From: Phaeobacter sp. G2
Lineage (GTDB): Bacteria > Pseudomonadota > Alphaproteobacteria > Rhodobacterales > Rhodobacteraceae
Assembly (NCBI GenBank): GCA_025163595.1
Contig: CP104100.1
Coordinates: 248,001-312,000 of the forward strand
Length of the DNA: 64,000 bases
Direction of reading: 5' to 3'
The notes under the pieces were generated by a model. The model made no database searches. It was not told the DNA's origin and was given only the letters and a program-made list of their open reading frames with translations. Of this stretch, positions 8,087-17,546 are shown piece after piece. Numbering within the stretch: position 1 is the first letter of the stretch; the number at the start of each line of letters is the position of its first letter. Both the position numbers and the translations under genes were made by a program.

Positions 8087-9028
8087 TTACCCGCCTTTGG
8101 GGTCGGTCAGAGATTTGGCCTTGCCACGGACCAGGCCAAGGCGGCTTTCACGCCAAATCACCAGAATATTGCCCGCAATCACCAGGCTGGCCCCTGCCAG
8201 CATGACAAGCGTTGGCAATTCTGCAAACCAGACATAGCCGAGGACAATCGCAAACAGCATTGAGACATAGTCGTAGGGAGCCAGCATCGACGCAGGTGCA
8301 AAGCGGTAGGACGAGGTGATCAGGATTTGCGCCACGCCGCCGATAATCCCGGCGCTGATCAACAGGAGAAGCGTCGTCAGATCCGGCATGACCCAGCCAA
8401 ACGGCAGTGTCAGCAGAGACAGCAGGGATGCGGTGACGGAAAAGTAAAACACAATTGCGGCAGTTTGCTCTGTCATCACCATCCGGCGAATGTGAATTTG
8501 TACAAACCCACGCGCCACTGTGGCGCCAAGGATCAGCATGACCCCGACAAAGGCGGTGCTGGACATATCCATGCCGCTGGACAGCCGCGGATAGATCATG
8601 ATCAACACTCCGAGCAGGCCAATCCCAACAGCACTGATACGTACCAGGCGTATGCGCTCTCCCAGAAAGACGGCGGCCAGGATCAGGGTGAAGATCGGCG
8701 TCGCATAGCCAATGGCCGTGACCTCTGGCAGGGGCAACATGCCCAGCCCCATAAAGGTCATTGCCATCGCCGAGGTGCCAACCAGACCGCGCATCACATG
8801 CCCCATGGGGCGCGTGGTCTTGAGCCCGTGTTTCAGATCACCGCGCATGGACAGCCAGACAACAATGACAGGAATGGCAAAAAACGAACGAAAAAACACC
8901 GCTTCGCCGGCAGGAACCACATCGGACACCGACTTGATCACGGCAGAGAGGCCGGTAAACAGCCCAATGGCAGCAACCTTGAGGGCGATGGCAAGCAGAG
9001 GTCGATGCGATGTTAAGGATGTGGCCAT
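8087..9028 (-). CDS. EamA/DMT-superfamily transporter
   Basis: The roughly 313-residue membrane protein has about ten hydrophobic helices in two repeats, the EamA arrangement. Examples are AVFFRSFFAIPVIVVWL in the first half and GIIGGVAQILITSSYRFAP in the second. It probably exports a small metabolite across the inner membrane; the substrate is unknown. The start at 9028 (MATSLTSHRP) is preferred over 9064 because the extension is not family-like. It is divergent from the malonyl-CoA synthetase gene, with about 95 bases between them. Confidence 0.85.
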   Translation of the reverse strand: MATSLTSHRPLLAIALKVAAIGLFTGLSAVIKSVSDVVPAGEAVFFRSFFAIPVIVVWLSMRGDLKHGLKTTRPMGHVMRGLVGTSAMAMTFMGLGMLPLPEVTAIGYATPIFTLILAAVFLGERIRLVRISAVGIGLLGVLIMIYPRLSSGMDMSSTAFVGVMLILGATVARGFVQIHIRRMVMTEQTAAIVFYFSVTASLLSLLTLPFGWVMPDLTTLLLLISAGIIGGVAQILITSSYRFAPASMLAPYDYVSMLFAIVLGYVWFAELPTLVMLAGASLVIAGNILVIWRESRLGLVRGKAKSLTDPKGG

Positions 9029-9124
9029 GAGCAGGACCCTGAGCCCCTGCGACAAAAAGATCAATGGGTTGATTTCCCTATCAGCCCCGGCGCAGATTGC
9101 GCCAAAAGTTGAGGAGCCCTTTCA

Positions 9125-10630
9125 ATGTATGATGAAAACCATTTGATTTCACAGCTATATGCGGCCTGTGAAGGGCATGAAACCCGCAACTTTGCGACCT
9201 TTCCGGCCCGTGCCAGCGTCACGTTTGGAGAGCTGTTTGCCGGCGCTGAACGCACTGCGGCGGCCCTGGTGGCCATGGGCGTTCAGCCCGGCGACCGGGT
9301 GGCGGTGCAGGTTGAAAAAACCATCGAGGCAATCCAGCTCTATCTTGGAACAGTCATGGCGGGCGGGGTGTTTTTGCCGTTGAACACCGCCTACACAGTG
9401 CCGGAGGTGGCTTATTTCCTGGGCGATGCGACGCCTCGCGTGTTGGTCTGCGACCCGGCGCGGCGCGATGATATGGCAGAAATCGCGGGCGCGGCGCGGG
9501 TTGTGACGCTGGATGGCACGGGGCTGGGCACGCTGACAGATGCCGTGGTGGGCCGCGGGCGGTTTGAACCGGTGCCGCGCGGGCCAGATGATCTGGCGGC
9601 CATTCTGTATACTTCGGGAACCACCGGGCGCTCCAAGGGGGCGATGCTGAGCCACGATAACCTGGCCTCAAACTCGCTGACCCTGCGGGACTATTGGCAG
9701 TTCACCGACGCGGATGTGTTGATCCACGCCTTGCCGATTTTTCATACCCATGGGCTGTTTGTGGCCACCAATGTCGCGCTGTTTGCCGGTGCACGCGTGG
9801 TGTTTCTGTCTGGGTTCAACGCCGATCAGATCCTGGAGGCGATGCCGCAGGCGACGGCCCTTATGGGGGTGCCAACCTTCTACACCCGCCTGTTGCAGGA
9901 TCCGCGCCTGACACCGCAGCGGGCGGCGAATATGCGGTTGTTCATTTCTGGCTCGGCGCCGCTGCTGGTGGACACCCATGAGCAGTGGCAGGCCCGCACC
10001 GGGCATCGCATTCTGGAACGTTATGGGATGACCGAAACCAATATGAGCACTTCCAACCCCTATGAGGGTGAGCGTCGCGCCGGCACTGTGGGTTTTCCGC
10101 TACCCGGCGTTGAGGCCCGTATCATGGACCAGGGGCATGAGGTCGCCAGTGGTGAAACAGGCGTGCTGGAAGTGCGCGGGGCCAATGTGTTTCGGGGCTA
10201 TTGGCACATGCCCGAAAAGACCGCAGAAGAGCTGCAGGCAGATGGCTGGTTCATCACCGGTGACCTCGCCCGGCAAGATGCGGATGGCTATATCACCATT
10301 GTGGGGCGGCAAAAGGATCTGGTGATCACTGGCGGCTTTAACGTCTACCCCAAAGAGGTCGAAAGCCTGATCGACGATCTGCCCGGCGTGCTGGAAAGCG
10401 CCGTTATTGGCGTGGCTCATCCCGATTTTGGCGAGGCGGTGGTGGCCGTTGTCGTGCCCGAGGCCGACGCGAGCATCACTGCCGCAGCAATCGCCCAAGC
10501 GCTCTCTGTTCGGTTGGCCAAGTTCAAGCAGCCCAAACAGATCGTGCTGGTGTCTGAGCTGCCGCGCAATACCATGGGGAAGGTGCAGAAAAAGGCGCTG
10601 CGCGAGGATTACGCCGATTTGTACGCCTAA
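9125..10630 (+). CDS. matB: Malonyl-CoA synthetase
   Basis: The ANL-superfamily ligase of 501 residues activates malonate (or methylmalonate) to the CoA thioester through an adenylate. The P-loop-like YTSGTTGRSKGA is near residue 162, ERYGMTETNMST carries the aromatic/Thr adenine site, and the hinge region ITGDLARQDADGY and VITGGFNVYPKEVE are present. PRNTMGKVQKK holds the C-terminal catalytic lysine. The overall pattern fits MatB better than long-chain acyl-CoA ligases. No malonate transporter or decarboxylase gene is adjacent, although an AEC-family permease lies just downstream on the other strand. Confidence 0.85.
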   Translation: MYDENHLISQLYAACEGHETRNFATFPARASVTFGELFAGAERTAAALVAMGVQPGDRVAVQVEKTIEAIQLYLGTVMAGGVFLPLNTAYTVPEVAYFLGDATPRVLVCDPARRDDMAEIAGAARVVTLDGTGLGTLTDAVVGRGRFEPVPRGPDDLAAILYTSGTTGRSKGAMLSHDNLASNSLTLRDYWQFTDADVLIHALPIFHTHGLFVATNVALFAGARVVFLSGFNADQILEAMPQATALMGVPTFYTRLLQDPRLTPQRAANMRLFISGSAPLLVDTHEQWQARTGHRILERYGMTETNMSTSNPYEGERRAGTVGFPLPGVEARIMDQGHEVASGETGVLEVRGANVFRGYWHMPEKTAEELQADGWFITGDLARQDADGYITIVGRQKDLVITGGFNVYPKEVESLIDDLPGVLESAVIGVAHPDFGEAVVAVVVPEADASITAAAIAQALSVRLAKFKQPKQIVLVSELPRNTMGKVQKKALREDYADLYA

Positions 10631-10655
10631 TAGGGGGCGGTCAAGCGCCTGTCTG

Positions 10656-11600
10656 TCAGGTCAAAATCCACAACAAACCAGTTAGCGTAACAAAGGCGCA
10701 GCTGGTCCCGGTGAGCATGGCCAGACTGGCGGCGCCCTCCAACCCCTGGCGCTGGGCCAGGACGGTATAGATGCCAAACATCGGCATCGCCGCCGACAGG
10801 ATAACCGCGCTGTGCAGCGCGGGTGGCAGGGTGATCAGCCCCAGTGCCAACAGGACGGCAGCCACCAGCGCGACCAGGGCTGGATGCAACAGCAGTTTGG
10901 AGGCACTGATCTGCGCCGCAAGCGAGCGATTGCCATGCAGCGGCAGCCCGACAAGCGAGCCGCCTATGACGATCAGCGCAACAGCCCCAGCAGAGACAGC
11001 AAACATATCAATAGACCGCATAAGGGGGCCGGGCAGCGCTATACCAAAGATCGACACCACCAGCCCCAGGGCGAGACCGATAAGCATGGGCATTTTGGCC
11101 AGATCCAGCAGGATACGCCGCAGTCGTGGCAGCAACGGCTGGTCAACGCCTTTGCCTGCCAGCTCCACCAAAATCAGGCAGACCGGGACCAACAGCAGAT
11201 TTTCCACCAGCAGGTTCAGCGCCAGAATGATCCCGGCCTGGTCAGGAAAGGCCAGTAGCATGATCGGATAGCCGACAAAGGCATTGTTGGGGCAGGTGGA
11301 GCCCATGACCCCCAGGGCGCGGCGTTTGGGGTCGGTGCCGCGCAGCGTGAACAACAGATAGGACAGCACCACCGTTGCCAGCCCGCCAAGGGCATAGACC
11401 ACGACATATCCGGGTTGAAAAACCTCCACCGGGCTGCGTGCCGCCACTGCGGAAAAGATCAAGGCAGGCAGGGCGATATTCAGCACATAGCGGCCTAGTA
11501 CGCGCATATCGCCCGGGCTGAACCAACCTTTCCAGACCACCAGATAGCCCAGTGCCAGGGCGGCGTAGATGGGAAAGGTGATGGCGAGAATGTCGATCAT
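10656..11600 (-). CDS. AEC-family (auxin efflux carrier-like) transporter
   Basis: The 314-residue inner-membrane protein has about ten hydrophobic segments and the AEC features: an N-terminal [19 protein letters not shown] helix, a central CPNNAFVGYPI motif, and a second repeat beginning near GLALGLVVSIFGI. Members move organic acids such as malonate or malate, or act as efflux carriers. It overlaps the HD-domain gene by 4 bases and ends facing matB, so a role in dicarboxylate movement is plausible but unproven. Confidence 0.86.
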   Translation of the reverse strand: MIDILAITFPIYAALALGYLVVWKGWFSPGDMRVLGRYVLNIALPALIFSAVAARSPVEVFQPGYVVVYALGGLATVVLSYLLFTLRGTDPKRRALGVMGSTCPNNAFVGYPIMLLAFPDQAGIILALNLLVENLLLVPVCLILVELAGKGVDQPLLPRLRRILLDLAKMPMLIGLALGLVVSIFGIALPGPLMRSIDMFAVSAGAVALIVIGGSLVGLPLHGNRSLAAQISASKLLLHPALVALVAAVLLALGLITLPPALHSAVILSAAMPMFGIYTVLAQRQGLEGAASLAMLTGTSCAFVTLTGLLWILT

Positions 11601-12283
11601 TTCAGCAGCGCCGCCCAGTGGTCTGGCAGCTCGGTGTCCATTTCCTTGGCCAGTTGCCGCAGATAGGCCAGCATCAGCCGCGCGCGTTTGCGGGCGATCT
11701 TGCGGCCCTTGTCGGTGGCCATATCACCGGGAAGTTTCAAAAGTTTCAGATGCCAATGATCAATCGACCAGATCTGATCATCCAACGGCCGGTTGGCGGC
11801 AAAGGGATCATCAGGATCACAGAGCGGCCGGTCAATTGTCCCCGCCACCATAAAGGTGCGCGCGATGCCAACAGCGCCCAAGGCATCCAGCCGGTCCGCA
11901 TCGCGCAGGATCAGAGCTTCCAGACTGTTGGCGGGCAAGCCGGCGGAAAAGCTATGGGCTTCGATCACGTGTTGCGCGGCGATGATTTCATCGGCGTTAT
12001 AGCCCAAATCCCGCAGAATAGGCTCTGATTTTTCCGCCGACAGCTTTGAGGCCGTCTCGCGCTGGGGGTGATCCTTTGGCAGGTTGACCAGATCATGCAG
12101 GTAGGCCCCGGCGATCAGTATCCGCAGGTTGGCCCGGTTTGGGGATTTTTCGTTTTCGTCACGGGCAATCCGCTGCGCATTGGCCCAGACCCGATCAAGA
12201 TGAGCGATGTCATGGGCCGGATCCTGCGCCATCTGCACCTCTGAGATGCGGCGGAGCTGGATCTGCAGCTGGGTCAGGCTCAT
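11597..12283 (-). CDS. HD-domain phosphohydrolase
   Basis: The 228-residue cytoplasmic protein has the HD metal-binding pattern: His in [11 protein letters not shown], the HD pair in GAYLHDLVN, His in [10 protein letters not shown] and Asp in [11 protein letters not shown]. It resembles the YedJ-like group of uncharacterised HD hydrolases, so a nucleotide or phosphate-ester substrate is likely but unknown. It overlaps aroC upstream and the AEC gene downstream by 4 bases each, which makes a tightly coupled three-gene operon. Confidence 0.86.
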   Translation of the reverse strand: MSLTQLQIQLRRISEVQMAQDPAHDIAHLDRVWANAQRIARDENEKSPNRANLRILIAGAYLHDLVNLPKDHPQRETASKLSAEKSEPILRDLGYNADEIIAAQHVIEAHSFSAGLPANSLEALILRDADRLDALGAVGIARTFMVAGTIDRPLCDPDDPFAANRPLDDQIWSIDHWHLKLLKLPGDMATDKGRKIARKRARLMLAYLRQLAKEMDTELPDHWAALLK

Positions 12284-13386
12284 GCGCCGATATGGCCCTG
12301 GTTGCTGCCAATCTGGCCGCGATGCAGCAGCAGATGGTCCAGGATCACACAGGCCATCATTGCCTCGGCCACCGGCACGGCGCGGATGCCAACACAGGGA
12401 TCATGGCGGCCCTTGGTGATCACCTCGGCGGCGGTGCCATCCTTGCGGATCGACTGGCGTGGCGTCAGGATCGAAGAGGTCGGTTTGACGGCAAAGCGTA
12501 CCACAACATCCTGGCCGGTAGAGATCCCCCCCAGAATGCCACCTGCATGGTTGGAGGAATAGACCGGCTGACCATCGTTGCCCATGAAGATTTCATCGGC
12601 GTTTTGCGAGCCCTTCAGACGGGCGGCATTCATGCCTTCGCCAATCTCCACCGCTTTGACGGCGTTGATCGACATCATGGCGGCTGCCAGATCGGTGTCG
12701 AGCTTACTATAGACCGGCGCGCCGATACCGGCGGGCACTCCACGGGCGACCACTTCGACCACGGCGCCAACGGAATCATGGGCCTTGCGCAAGCCCTGGA
12801 GGTAATCCTCCCAGTCCTGCACCGCACCGGCATCGGGGATCCAGAAATCATTCTGGCCGATCGCCTCCCAGTCAAAGCGGGAGCGGTCGATCTCCATCCC
12901 CCCCATCTGGGTCATGTAGCCGGTGATCTGCAGATCCGGGACCAGCGCCTTGATGGCTTCACGTGCGACGCCACCCGCAGCTACGCGCGCTGCAGTTTCG
13001 CGGGCCGAGGAGCGGCCACCGCCGCGATAGTCGCGATTGCCGTATTTCTGGAAATAGGTGATGTCGGCATGGCCGGGGCGGAAGGTATGGGCGATATCGC
13101 CATAGTCCTTGGAGCGCTGATCGGTGTTTTCGATCATCAGCTGGATTGGCGTGCCGGTGCTTTTGCCGTCGAAGACGCCGGACAGGATCTTCACCGCGTC
13201 GGGTTCGTTGCGCTGGGTGGTGTTCTTGTTCTGGCCGGGGCGGCGTCGGTCCAGCCATTGCTGGAGCATCTCAGGGTCCAGCGGAACATTTGGTGGGCAG
13301 CCGTCCACGGTTGCCCCCAGCGCCGGTCCGTGGCTTTCGCCCCAGGTGGTGACGCGGAAAAGATGGCCAAAGCTGTTCATCGACAT
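12280..13386 (-). CDS. aroC: Chorismate synthase
   Basis: The 368-residue enzyme converts EPSP to chorismate using reduced FMN, the last shikimate-pathway step. The start is placed at 13386 ([20 protein letters not shown]), where the family signature begins; an 18-codon upstream extension is unlikely. [37 protein letters not shown] (both with FMN-site histidine and arginine residues) and [17 protein letters not shown] are present. It is the first gene of the operon with the HD hydrolase and AEC transporter. Confidence 0.96.
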   Translation of the reverse strand: MSMNSFGHLFRVTTWGESHGPALGATVDGCPPNVPLDPEMLQQWLDRRRPGQNKNTTQRNEPDAVKILSGVFDGKSTGTPIQLMIENTDQRSKDYGDIAHTFRPGHADITYFQKYGNRDYRGGGRSSARETAARVAAGGVAREAIKALVPDLQITGYMTQMGGMEIDRSRFDWEAIGQNDFWIPDAGAVQDWEDYLQGLRKAHDSVGAVVEVVARGVPAGIGAPVYSKLDTDLAAAMMSINAVKAVEIGEGMNAARLKGSQNADEIFMGNDGQPVYSSNHAGGILGGISTGQDVVVRFAVKPTSSILTPRQSIRKDGTAAEVITKGRHDPCVGIRAVPVAEAMMACVILDHLLLHRGQIGSNQGHIGA

Positions 13387-13491
13387 GTGCTGGGATCTCC
13401 TTTGCGCGTTGTGCTTAGCGAGGCGCGGCCCGTGGCTCAAGGGGTATTGCGGTTCGATGTCCTCAGCGTGCCATTAAGAAGAGAGGCCAGA

Positions 13492-13552
13492 GGGGGCGCT
13501 GCCCCCGCCGCTGTTGGTGGCTGCCTAGATATATTTTTGGCCAAATGAGGCC
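13492..13552 (+). repeat. Intergenic repeat (TATTTTTGGCCAAATGA family), copy 2
   Basis: A GGGGGC-GCT-GCCCCC hairpin at 13492-13506 is followed 24 bases later by ATATTTTTGGCCAAATGA at 13531-13548. The combination of a G-rich hairpin with a GCT loop and then the AT-rich core also occurs at 21502-21564, and the core alone (inverted) at 6979-7003. It lies between the divergent aroC and the thi operon, upstream of the TPP riboswitch. Confidence 0.65.
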
Positions 13553-13639
13553 GGGGCTGGGTGTGTCACGTCGGGCAGTGAAACTCCTAGCACGGCGCAG
13601 GGTTGGGCTTGCCTTTAAGGCGGTGGAGACCTAGGACAG

Positions 13640-13730
13640 AGGGCACCTCGGGGTGCTTGGGAGATCCAGGCTGAGAACAGACCCGTTGAACCTGAACCGG
13701 CTAGAACCGGCGGAGGGAAGGTTTCGGAGT
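13640..13730 (+). promoter_or_regulatory. TPP (THI-box) riboswitch
   Basis: The conserved blocks occur in order: CTCGGGGTGC at 13647-13656, CTGAGA at 13671-13676, ACCCGTTGAACCTGA at 13681-13695, and the CCGG-CTAGAA-CCGG stem at 13697-13710 followed by CGGAGGGAAGG. It ends about 40 bases before the thiB start, beside a GGAG-TTG-CTCC hairpin (13727-13737) that could be part of the expression platform. Thiamine diphosphate binding is expected to switch off the thiBPQ uptake operon. The outer stem boundaries are approximate. Confidence 0.93.
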
Positions 13731-13767
13731 TGCTCCACCCTTGCCCGATGCCGCAAAGGAGGATGCC

Positions 13768-14748
13768 ATGAAGTATTCTGTTTTTGCAGCAGCACTATTG
13801 GGAGCGTCAGCTGCATATGCTGATACGCCCGAGCTGACTGTCTATACCTATGACAGCTTTGTCTCCGACTGGGGCCCTGGTCCTGCGGTGGAACAAGCCT
13901 TTGAGGCCCAGTGTGATTGTGATCTGAAACTGGTTGCTGCCGGCGATGGCGCGGCACTGCTGGCGCGGGTCAAACTGGAGGGTGCGCGCTCGGACGCGGA
14001 TGTGGTGTTGGGGTTGGACACCAACCTGACGGCGGCTGCGGCGGCAACCGGGCTGTTTGCCGAACACGGTGTGACAGCGGATTACAGCCTGCCCCTGGCC
14101 TGGGAAGACGCAACCTTTGCCCCCTATGATTGGGGCTATTTTGCCTTTGTGCACAACGCAGATGCGGTGTCCGTACCGACGAATTTCAAGGCGCTGGGCG
14201 CCAGTGACATGAAAATCGTCATTCAGGATCCGCGCTCATCAACGCCCGGGTTGGGCCTGCTGATGTGGGTCAAGGCGGCCTATGGCGACGACGCTCCGGC
14301 GATCTGGGCCGATCTGGCGGACAATGTGGTGACAGTGACCAAAGGTTGGTCCGAGGCCTACGGGCTGTTTCTGGATGGAGAGGCCGACATGGTGCTCTCG
14401 TATACCACCTCGCCGGCCTATCATCTGATTGCCGAAGAAGACGCCACAAAAGCTGCTGCCGCCTTTGATGAGGGCCATTACATGCAGGTTGAAGTTGCTG
14501 GCGTTTTGGCGGCCAGCGACCAGCCAGAGCTGGCGCGTGACTTTATGCAGTTCATGGTCTCTGAGGGGTTTCAGTCAGTGATCCCCACCACCAACTGGAT
14601 GTATCCATCGGTAACCCCAGCGAGCGGCCTGCCTGAGGGGTTTGAGACCCTGATTACCCCGGTCAAATCTCTGCTTTTGCCAGCGGATGAGGCCGCAGCG
14701 CTGCGCGACGGTGCATTGGGCGAATGGCTCGACGCGCTGAGCCAATAA
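13768..14748 (+). CDS. thiB: Thiamine ABC transporter substrate-binding protein
   Basis: The protein of 326 residues begins with a signal peptide (MKYSVFAAALLGASAAYA, cleavage near DTPELTV) and has the periplasmic binding-protein fold of the TbpA/ThiB family (TVYTYDSFVSDWGPGP at the mature N-terminus). The ATG at 13768 is chosen because AAAGGAGG sits just upstream; a TTG start at 13741 is unlikely. It binds thiamine or its phosphates in the periplasm for ThiPQ. A TPP riboswitch precedes it, and thiP overlaps its end by 25 bases. Confidence 0.94.
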   Translation: MKYSVFAAALLGASAAYADTPELTVYTYDSFVSDWGPGPAVEQAFEAQCDCDLKLVAAGDGAALLARVKLEGARSDADVVLGLDTNLTAAAAATGLFAEHGVTADYSLPLAWEDATFAPYDWGYFAFVHNADAVSVPTNFKALGASDMKIVIQDPRSSTPGLGLLMWVKAAYGDDAPAIWADLADNVVTVTKGWSEAYGLFLDGEADMVLSYTTSPAYHLIAEEDATKAAAAFDEGHYMQVEVAGVLAASDQPELARDFMQFMVSEGFQSVIPTTNWMYPSVTPASGLPEGFETLITPVKSLLLPADEAAALRDGALGEWLDALSQ

Positions 14749-16280
14749 GCGCGCTTCCCGGTGCTGGCGCGGCCCTGTTTGTGGCCGCGCTGATCCTGGG
14801 GACGCTTGCGGCGGTGGCATTGCGCGCCGAGACCGGTCGCGGATTTGCCGCCAGTGATTGGGCGGCGTTGCGGTTTACCCTGACCCAGGCGATATTGTCG
14901 GCAGTCACAAGCGTTGGTCTGGCGATTGGCCTGGCGCGGGCTCTGGCGCGGCGGCGGTTCTTTGGCCGCAGCGCATTGATCACGCTGCTGGGGGCGCCGT
15001 TTATTCTGCCGGTGATCGTGGCCATCCTGGGATTGCTGAGCGTTTTTGGCCGGGCGGGCTGGATCAGCCAGCTGTTGATGTTCTTTGGGCTGGAGCCCTT
15101 GCAGATCTATGGGCTGCATGGGGTGGTCTTGGCACATGTGTTTTTCAACTTGCCGCTGGCGACACGGTTGATTTTGCAGGGCTGGCAGGAGATCCCGGCG
15201 GAACGGTTTCGTCTGGCGGCGCAGCTGAACGCCGGCCCGCGTGCCATGTGGCAGCTGCTGGAAGCGCCGATGCTGCGGCGGGTGGTGCCCGGTGCCCTGG
15301 CGGTGGTGTTTGCCATTTGCCTGTCGAGCTTTGCCGTGGCGCTGACGCTGGGCGGTGGCCCGCGGGCCACCACGATCGAGCTGGCCATCTATCAGGCCTT
15401 TCGGTTTGATTTTGATCTTGGTCGGGCGGCGCTGTTGTCGGCACTGCAACTGGTGCTGACCGGGGGGGCTGCTTTTGTGGCGCTGCGGGTGGCTGACAAT
15501 GATGGTGCCGGCGCTGGGCTGGACCGGGTGCTGCGGCGCTGGGATGGAGATGCCCCTCTGGCGCGAGGCCTGGATGCAGCCTGGATTGTTGGTGCGGCGC
15601 TGTTTTTGATCCTGCCCTTGTCGGCGGTTGTTGTCTCTGGGGTCTCTGGTTTGTTGCTGCTGAACGCCGGGGTTTGGATGGCGGCGCTGACCTCGGTGCT
15701 GGTAGCTGGCCTCAGTACCCTGGTGTTGCTGTTATTGGCACTGCCGATGGCGGCGGCGGTGGCGATGGGGCGCAGCACATTGATTGAGGTCGCGGGCATT
15801 TTGGGGCTGGCGGCCTCGCCCCTGGTTATTGGTACGGGGTTGTTCATCGTGATCTACCCTGTTGCTGATCCCTTTGCCCTGGCATTGCCGGTGACGGCGC
15901 TGGTCAATGCGGTGATGGCACTGCCCTTTGCCCTGCGTATTCTGGTGCCGCAGGCCCGCGAGGTGATGATGCGCTATGGTCGGCTAGCGCTGTCGTTGGA
16001 TATGGCAGGCGGGCCGTTTTTGTGGCGGGTGTTCCTGCCACGGATGCGGGCGCAGATTGGTTTTGCCGCCGGGCTGGCAGCGGCGCTGTCGATGGGGGAT
16101 CTGGGCGTTATCACCCTGTTTGCCGACCCCGAGGTGGCCACCCTGCCGTTGCAGGTCTACCGCCTGATGGGAGCCTATCAGATGCAGGCGGCAGCCGGGG
16201 CAGCGCTGTTGTTGCTCTTGTTGTCGATGGGCGCATTTTGGATACTGGATCGTGGAGGCCGCTGGCATGCTGAGGCTTGA
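14724..16280 (+). CDS. thiP: Thiamine ABC transporter permease
   Basis: The 518-residue inner-membrane protein contains two tandem permease halves with about twelve helices in total. Each half has an EAA-like cytoplasmic loop, ERFRLAAQLNAGP in the first and YGRLALSLDMAGGP in the second, the usual ThiP layout. The start overlaps thiB by 25 bases and its end overlaps thiQ by 14 bases, so translation is coupled. It forms the channel for thiamine delivered by ThiB. Confidence 0.93.
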   Translation: MARRAEPISALPGAGAALFVAALILGTLAAVALRAETGRGFAASDWAALRFTLTQAILSAVTSVGLAIGLARALARRRFFGRSALITLLGAPFILPVIVAILGLLSVFGRAGWISQLLMFFGLEPLQIYGLHGVVLAHVFFNLPLATRLILQGWQEIPAERFRLAAQLNAGPRAMWQLLEAPMLRRVVPGALAVVFAICLSSFAVALTLGGGPRATTIELAIYQAFRFDFDLGRAALLSALQLVLTGGAAFVALRVADNDGAGAGLDRVLRRWDGDAPLARGLDAAWIVGAALFLILPLSAVVVSGVSGLLLLNAGVWMAALTSVLVAGLSTLVLLLLALPMAAAVAMGRSTLIEVAGILGLAASPLVIGTGLFIVIYPVADPFALALPVTALVNAVMALPFALRILVPQAREVMMRYGRLALSLDMAGGPFLWRVFLPRMRAQIGFAAGLAAALSMGDLGVITLFADPEVATLPLQVYRLMGAYQMQAAAGAALLLLLLSMGAFWILDRGGRWHAEA

Positions 16281-16959
16281 AAGCTGTGAAATAGCAAATG
16301 GCGCCTTCATCCTGCGGGCGGATCTTGAGGTCAACAAGGGGGCAAAGCTGGCCATTATCGGCCCCTCGGGGGCGGGGAAATCCACCCTGATTGAGGCGAT
16401 TGCCGGGTTTTTACCGCTGCCTCAGGGGCGTATTCTTTGGCAGGGCGAGGATCTGACGAATTTGCCACCAGGGCAGCGCCCGGTGGCGATGCTGTTTCAG
16501 GATGGCAACCTGTTTCCCCATCTTACCGTTGCGCAGAACGCAGGCCTGGGGCTGCGGGCCAATCTGCGCCTGTCCAGTGCAGAACACGCCCAGGTGCAGA
16601 ATGCGTTGAGCCGCGTTGGGCTGGCGGATCTGGCGGCACGCAAACCGGCGGCCCTGTCCGGTGGCCAACAAAGCCGGGTGGCTCTGGCGCGGGTTTTGCT
16701 GCAGCGGCGCGATATCTTGCTGCTGGATGAACCCTTTGCCGCCCTTGGGCCTGCCTTGAAGGACGAAATGCTGGATCTGGTGGCGGAAATTGCCGATGAG
16801 ACCGGCGCCACGGTGCTGATGGTCAGCCATGACCCCAAAGACGCCCGCCGCATCGCCGAACAGGTGGTTCTGGTGGCCGAGGGGGAAGCGCAGCCTCCAC
16901 AGGCCACGGCGGCGCTGCTGGATAATCCGCCCCCGGCGCTGAAGACCTATCTGGGCTAG
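16267..16959 (+). CDS. thiQ: Thiamine ABC transporter ATP-binding protein
   Basis: The 230-residue ATPase has Walker A GPSGAGKST, signature LSGGQQSRVALAR, Walker B ILLLDEPFAALG and the switch His in VSHDPKDARRIAEQ. The length is short, as is normal for ThiQ. The ATG at 16267 (MLRLESCEIANG) is preferred to the GTG at 16252 on family alignment. It energises thiamine uptake through ThiP, and the whole operon is under the TPP riboswitch. Confidence 0.94.
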   Translation: MLRLESCEIANGAFILRADLEVNKGAKLAIIGPSGAGKSTLIEAIAGFLPLPQGRILWQGEDLTNLPPGQRPVAMLFQDGNLFPHLTVAQNAGLGLRANLRLSSAEHAQVQNALSRVGLADLAARKPAALSGGQQSRVALARVLLQRRDILLLDEPFAALGPALKDEMLDLVAEIADETGATVLMVSHDPKDARRIAEQVVLVAEGEAQPPQATAALLDNPPPALKTYLG

Positions 16960-17016
16960 GGGCAGGCAAGTGGACCAAGCGTAGGCCCACTGCCGTTCGC
17001 AGGATCAGGTTCGATA

Positions 17017-17457
17017 TCAGGCGACAACGGCCAGAGTTTGGCGCGATTTGGCGAGCATCAGCGCCGCCTGGGCAGCTTCGCGGCCCTTGTCGACAAAATG
17101 CGCCTGATAGATGGCGTTGTGGTGATCGGTTTCCTGATACTGATGCGGCGTCAATGAGACCGACAGCACTGGCACGCCAGTATCCAGGCCCACACGCATC
17201 AATCCGTCAACCACGGATTGGGCAACAAAATCATGGCGGTAAATGCCGCCGTCTACCACAAAAGCGGCGCAAGCGATGGCCGTGTAGCGGCCTGTTTTGG
17301 CCAGATCCTGAGCCATCAGCGGCATCTCAAACGCGCCGGGCACGTCAAAAACATCAACCTGTTCGGCGGGGATAAGTTGGGTGAAGCCAAGCAAGGCCTG
17401 ATCTACGATATCGGCATGCCATTGTGCCTTGATAAAGGCGTAGCGGGTGTGTGTCAT
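17017..17457 (-). CDS. ribH: 6,7-dimethyl-8-ribityllumazine synthase, RibH2 type
   Basis: The 146-residue enzyme condenses 5-amino-6-ribitylamino-uracil with 3,4-dihydroxy-2-butanone 4-phosphate in riboflavin synthesis. DVPGAFEMPLMAQDLAKTGRY is the substrate-loop region and ACAAFVVDGGIYRHDFVAQSV holds the conserved His. The sequence resembles the decameric type II lumazine synthases of Brucella and rhizobia more than the icosahedral type I. AGGAGAT precedes the ATG. It stands alone under an FMN riboswitch, and no other rib gene is near; ribA is about 40 kb away. Confidence 0.88.
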   Translation of the reverse strand: MTHTRYAFIKAQWHADIVDQALLGFTQLIPAEQVDVFDVPGAFEMPLMAQDLAKTGRYTAIACAAFVVDGGIYRHDFVAQSVVDGLMRVGLDTGVPVLSVSLTPHQYQETDHHNAIYQAHFVDKGREAAQAALMLAKSRQTLAVVA

Positions 17458-17546
17458 TGGTATCTCCTATAGGTTTGACACGTCACCCAAGGCGATAACG
17501 AACGGCATGGGCGCACCTGGCCATAGCCAAAAGCACTCCTGTCGCA

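Noticed and set aside
12139..13548. Plus-strand frame of 469 aa over aroC
   Set aside because: It is antisense to chorismate synthase, whose motifs are unmistakable.
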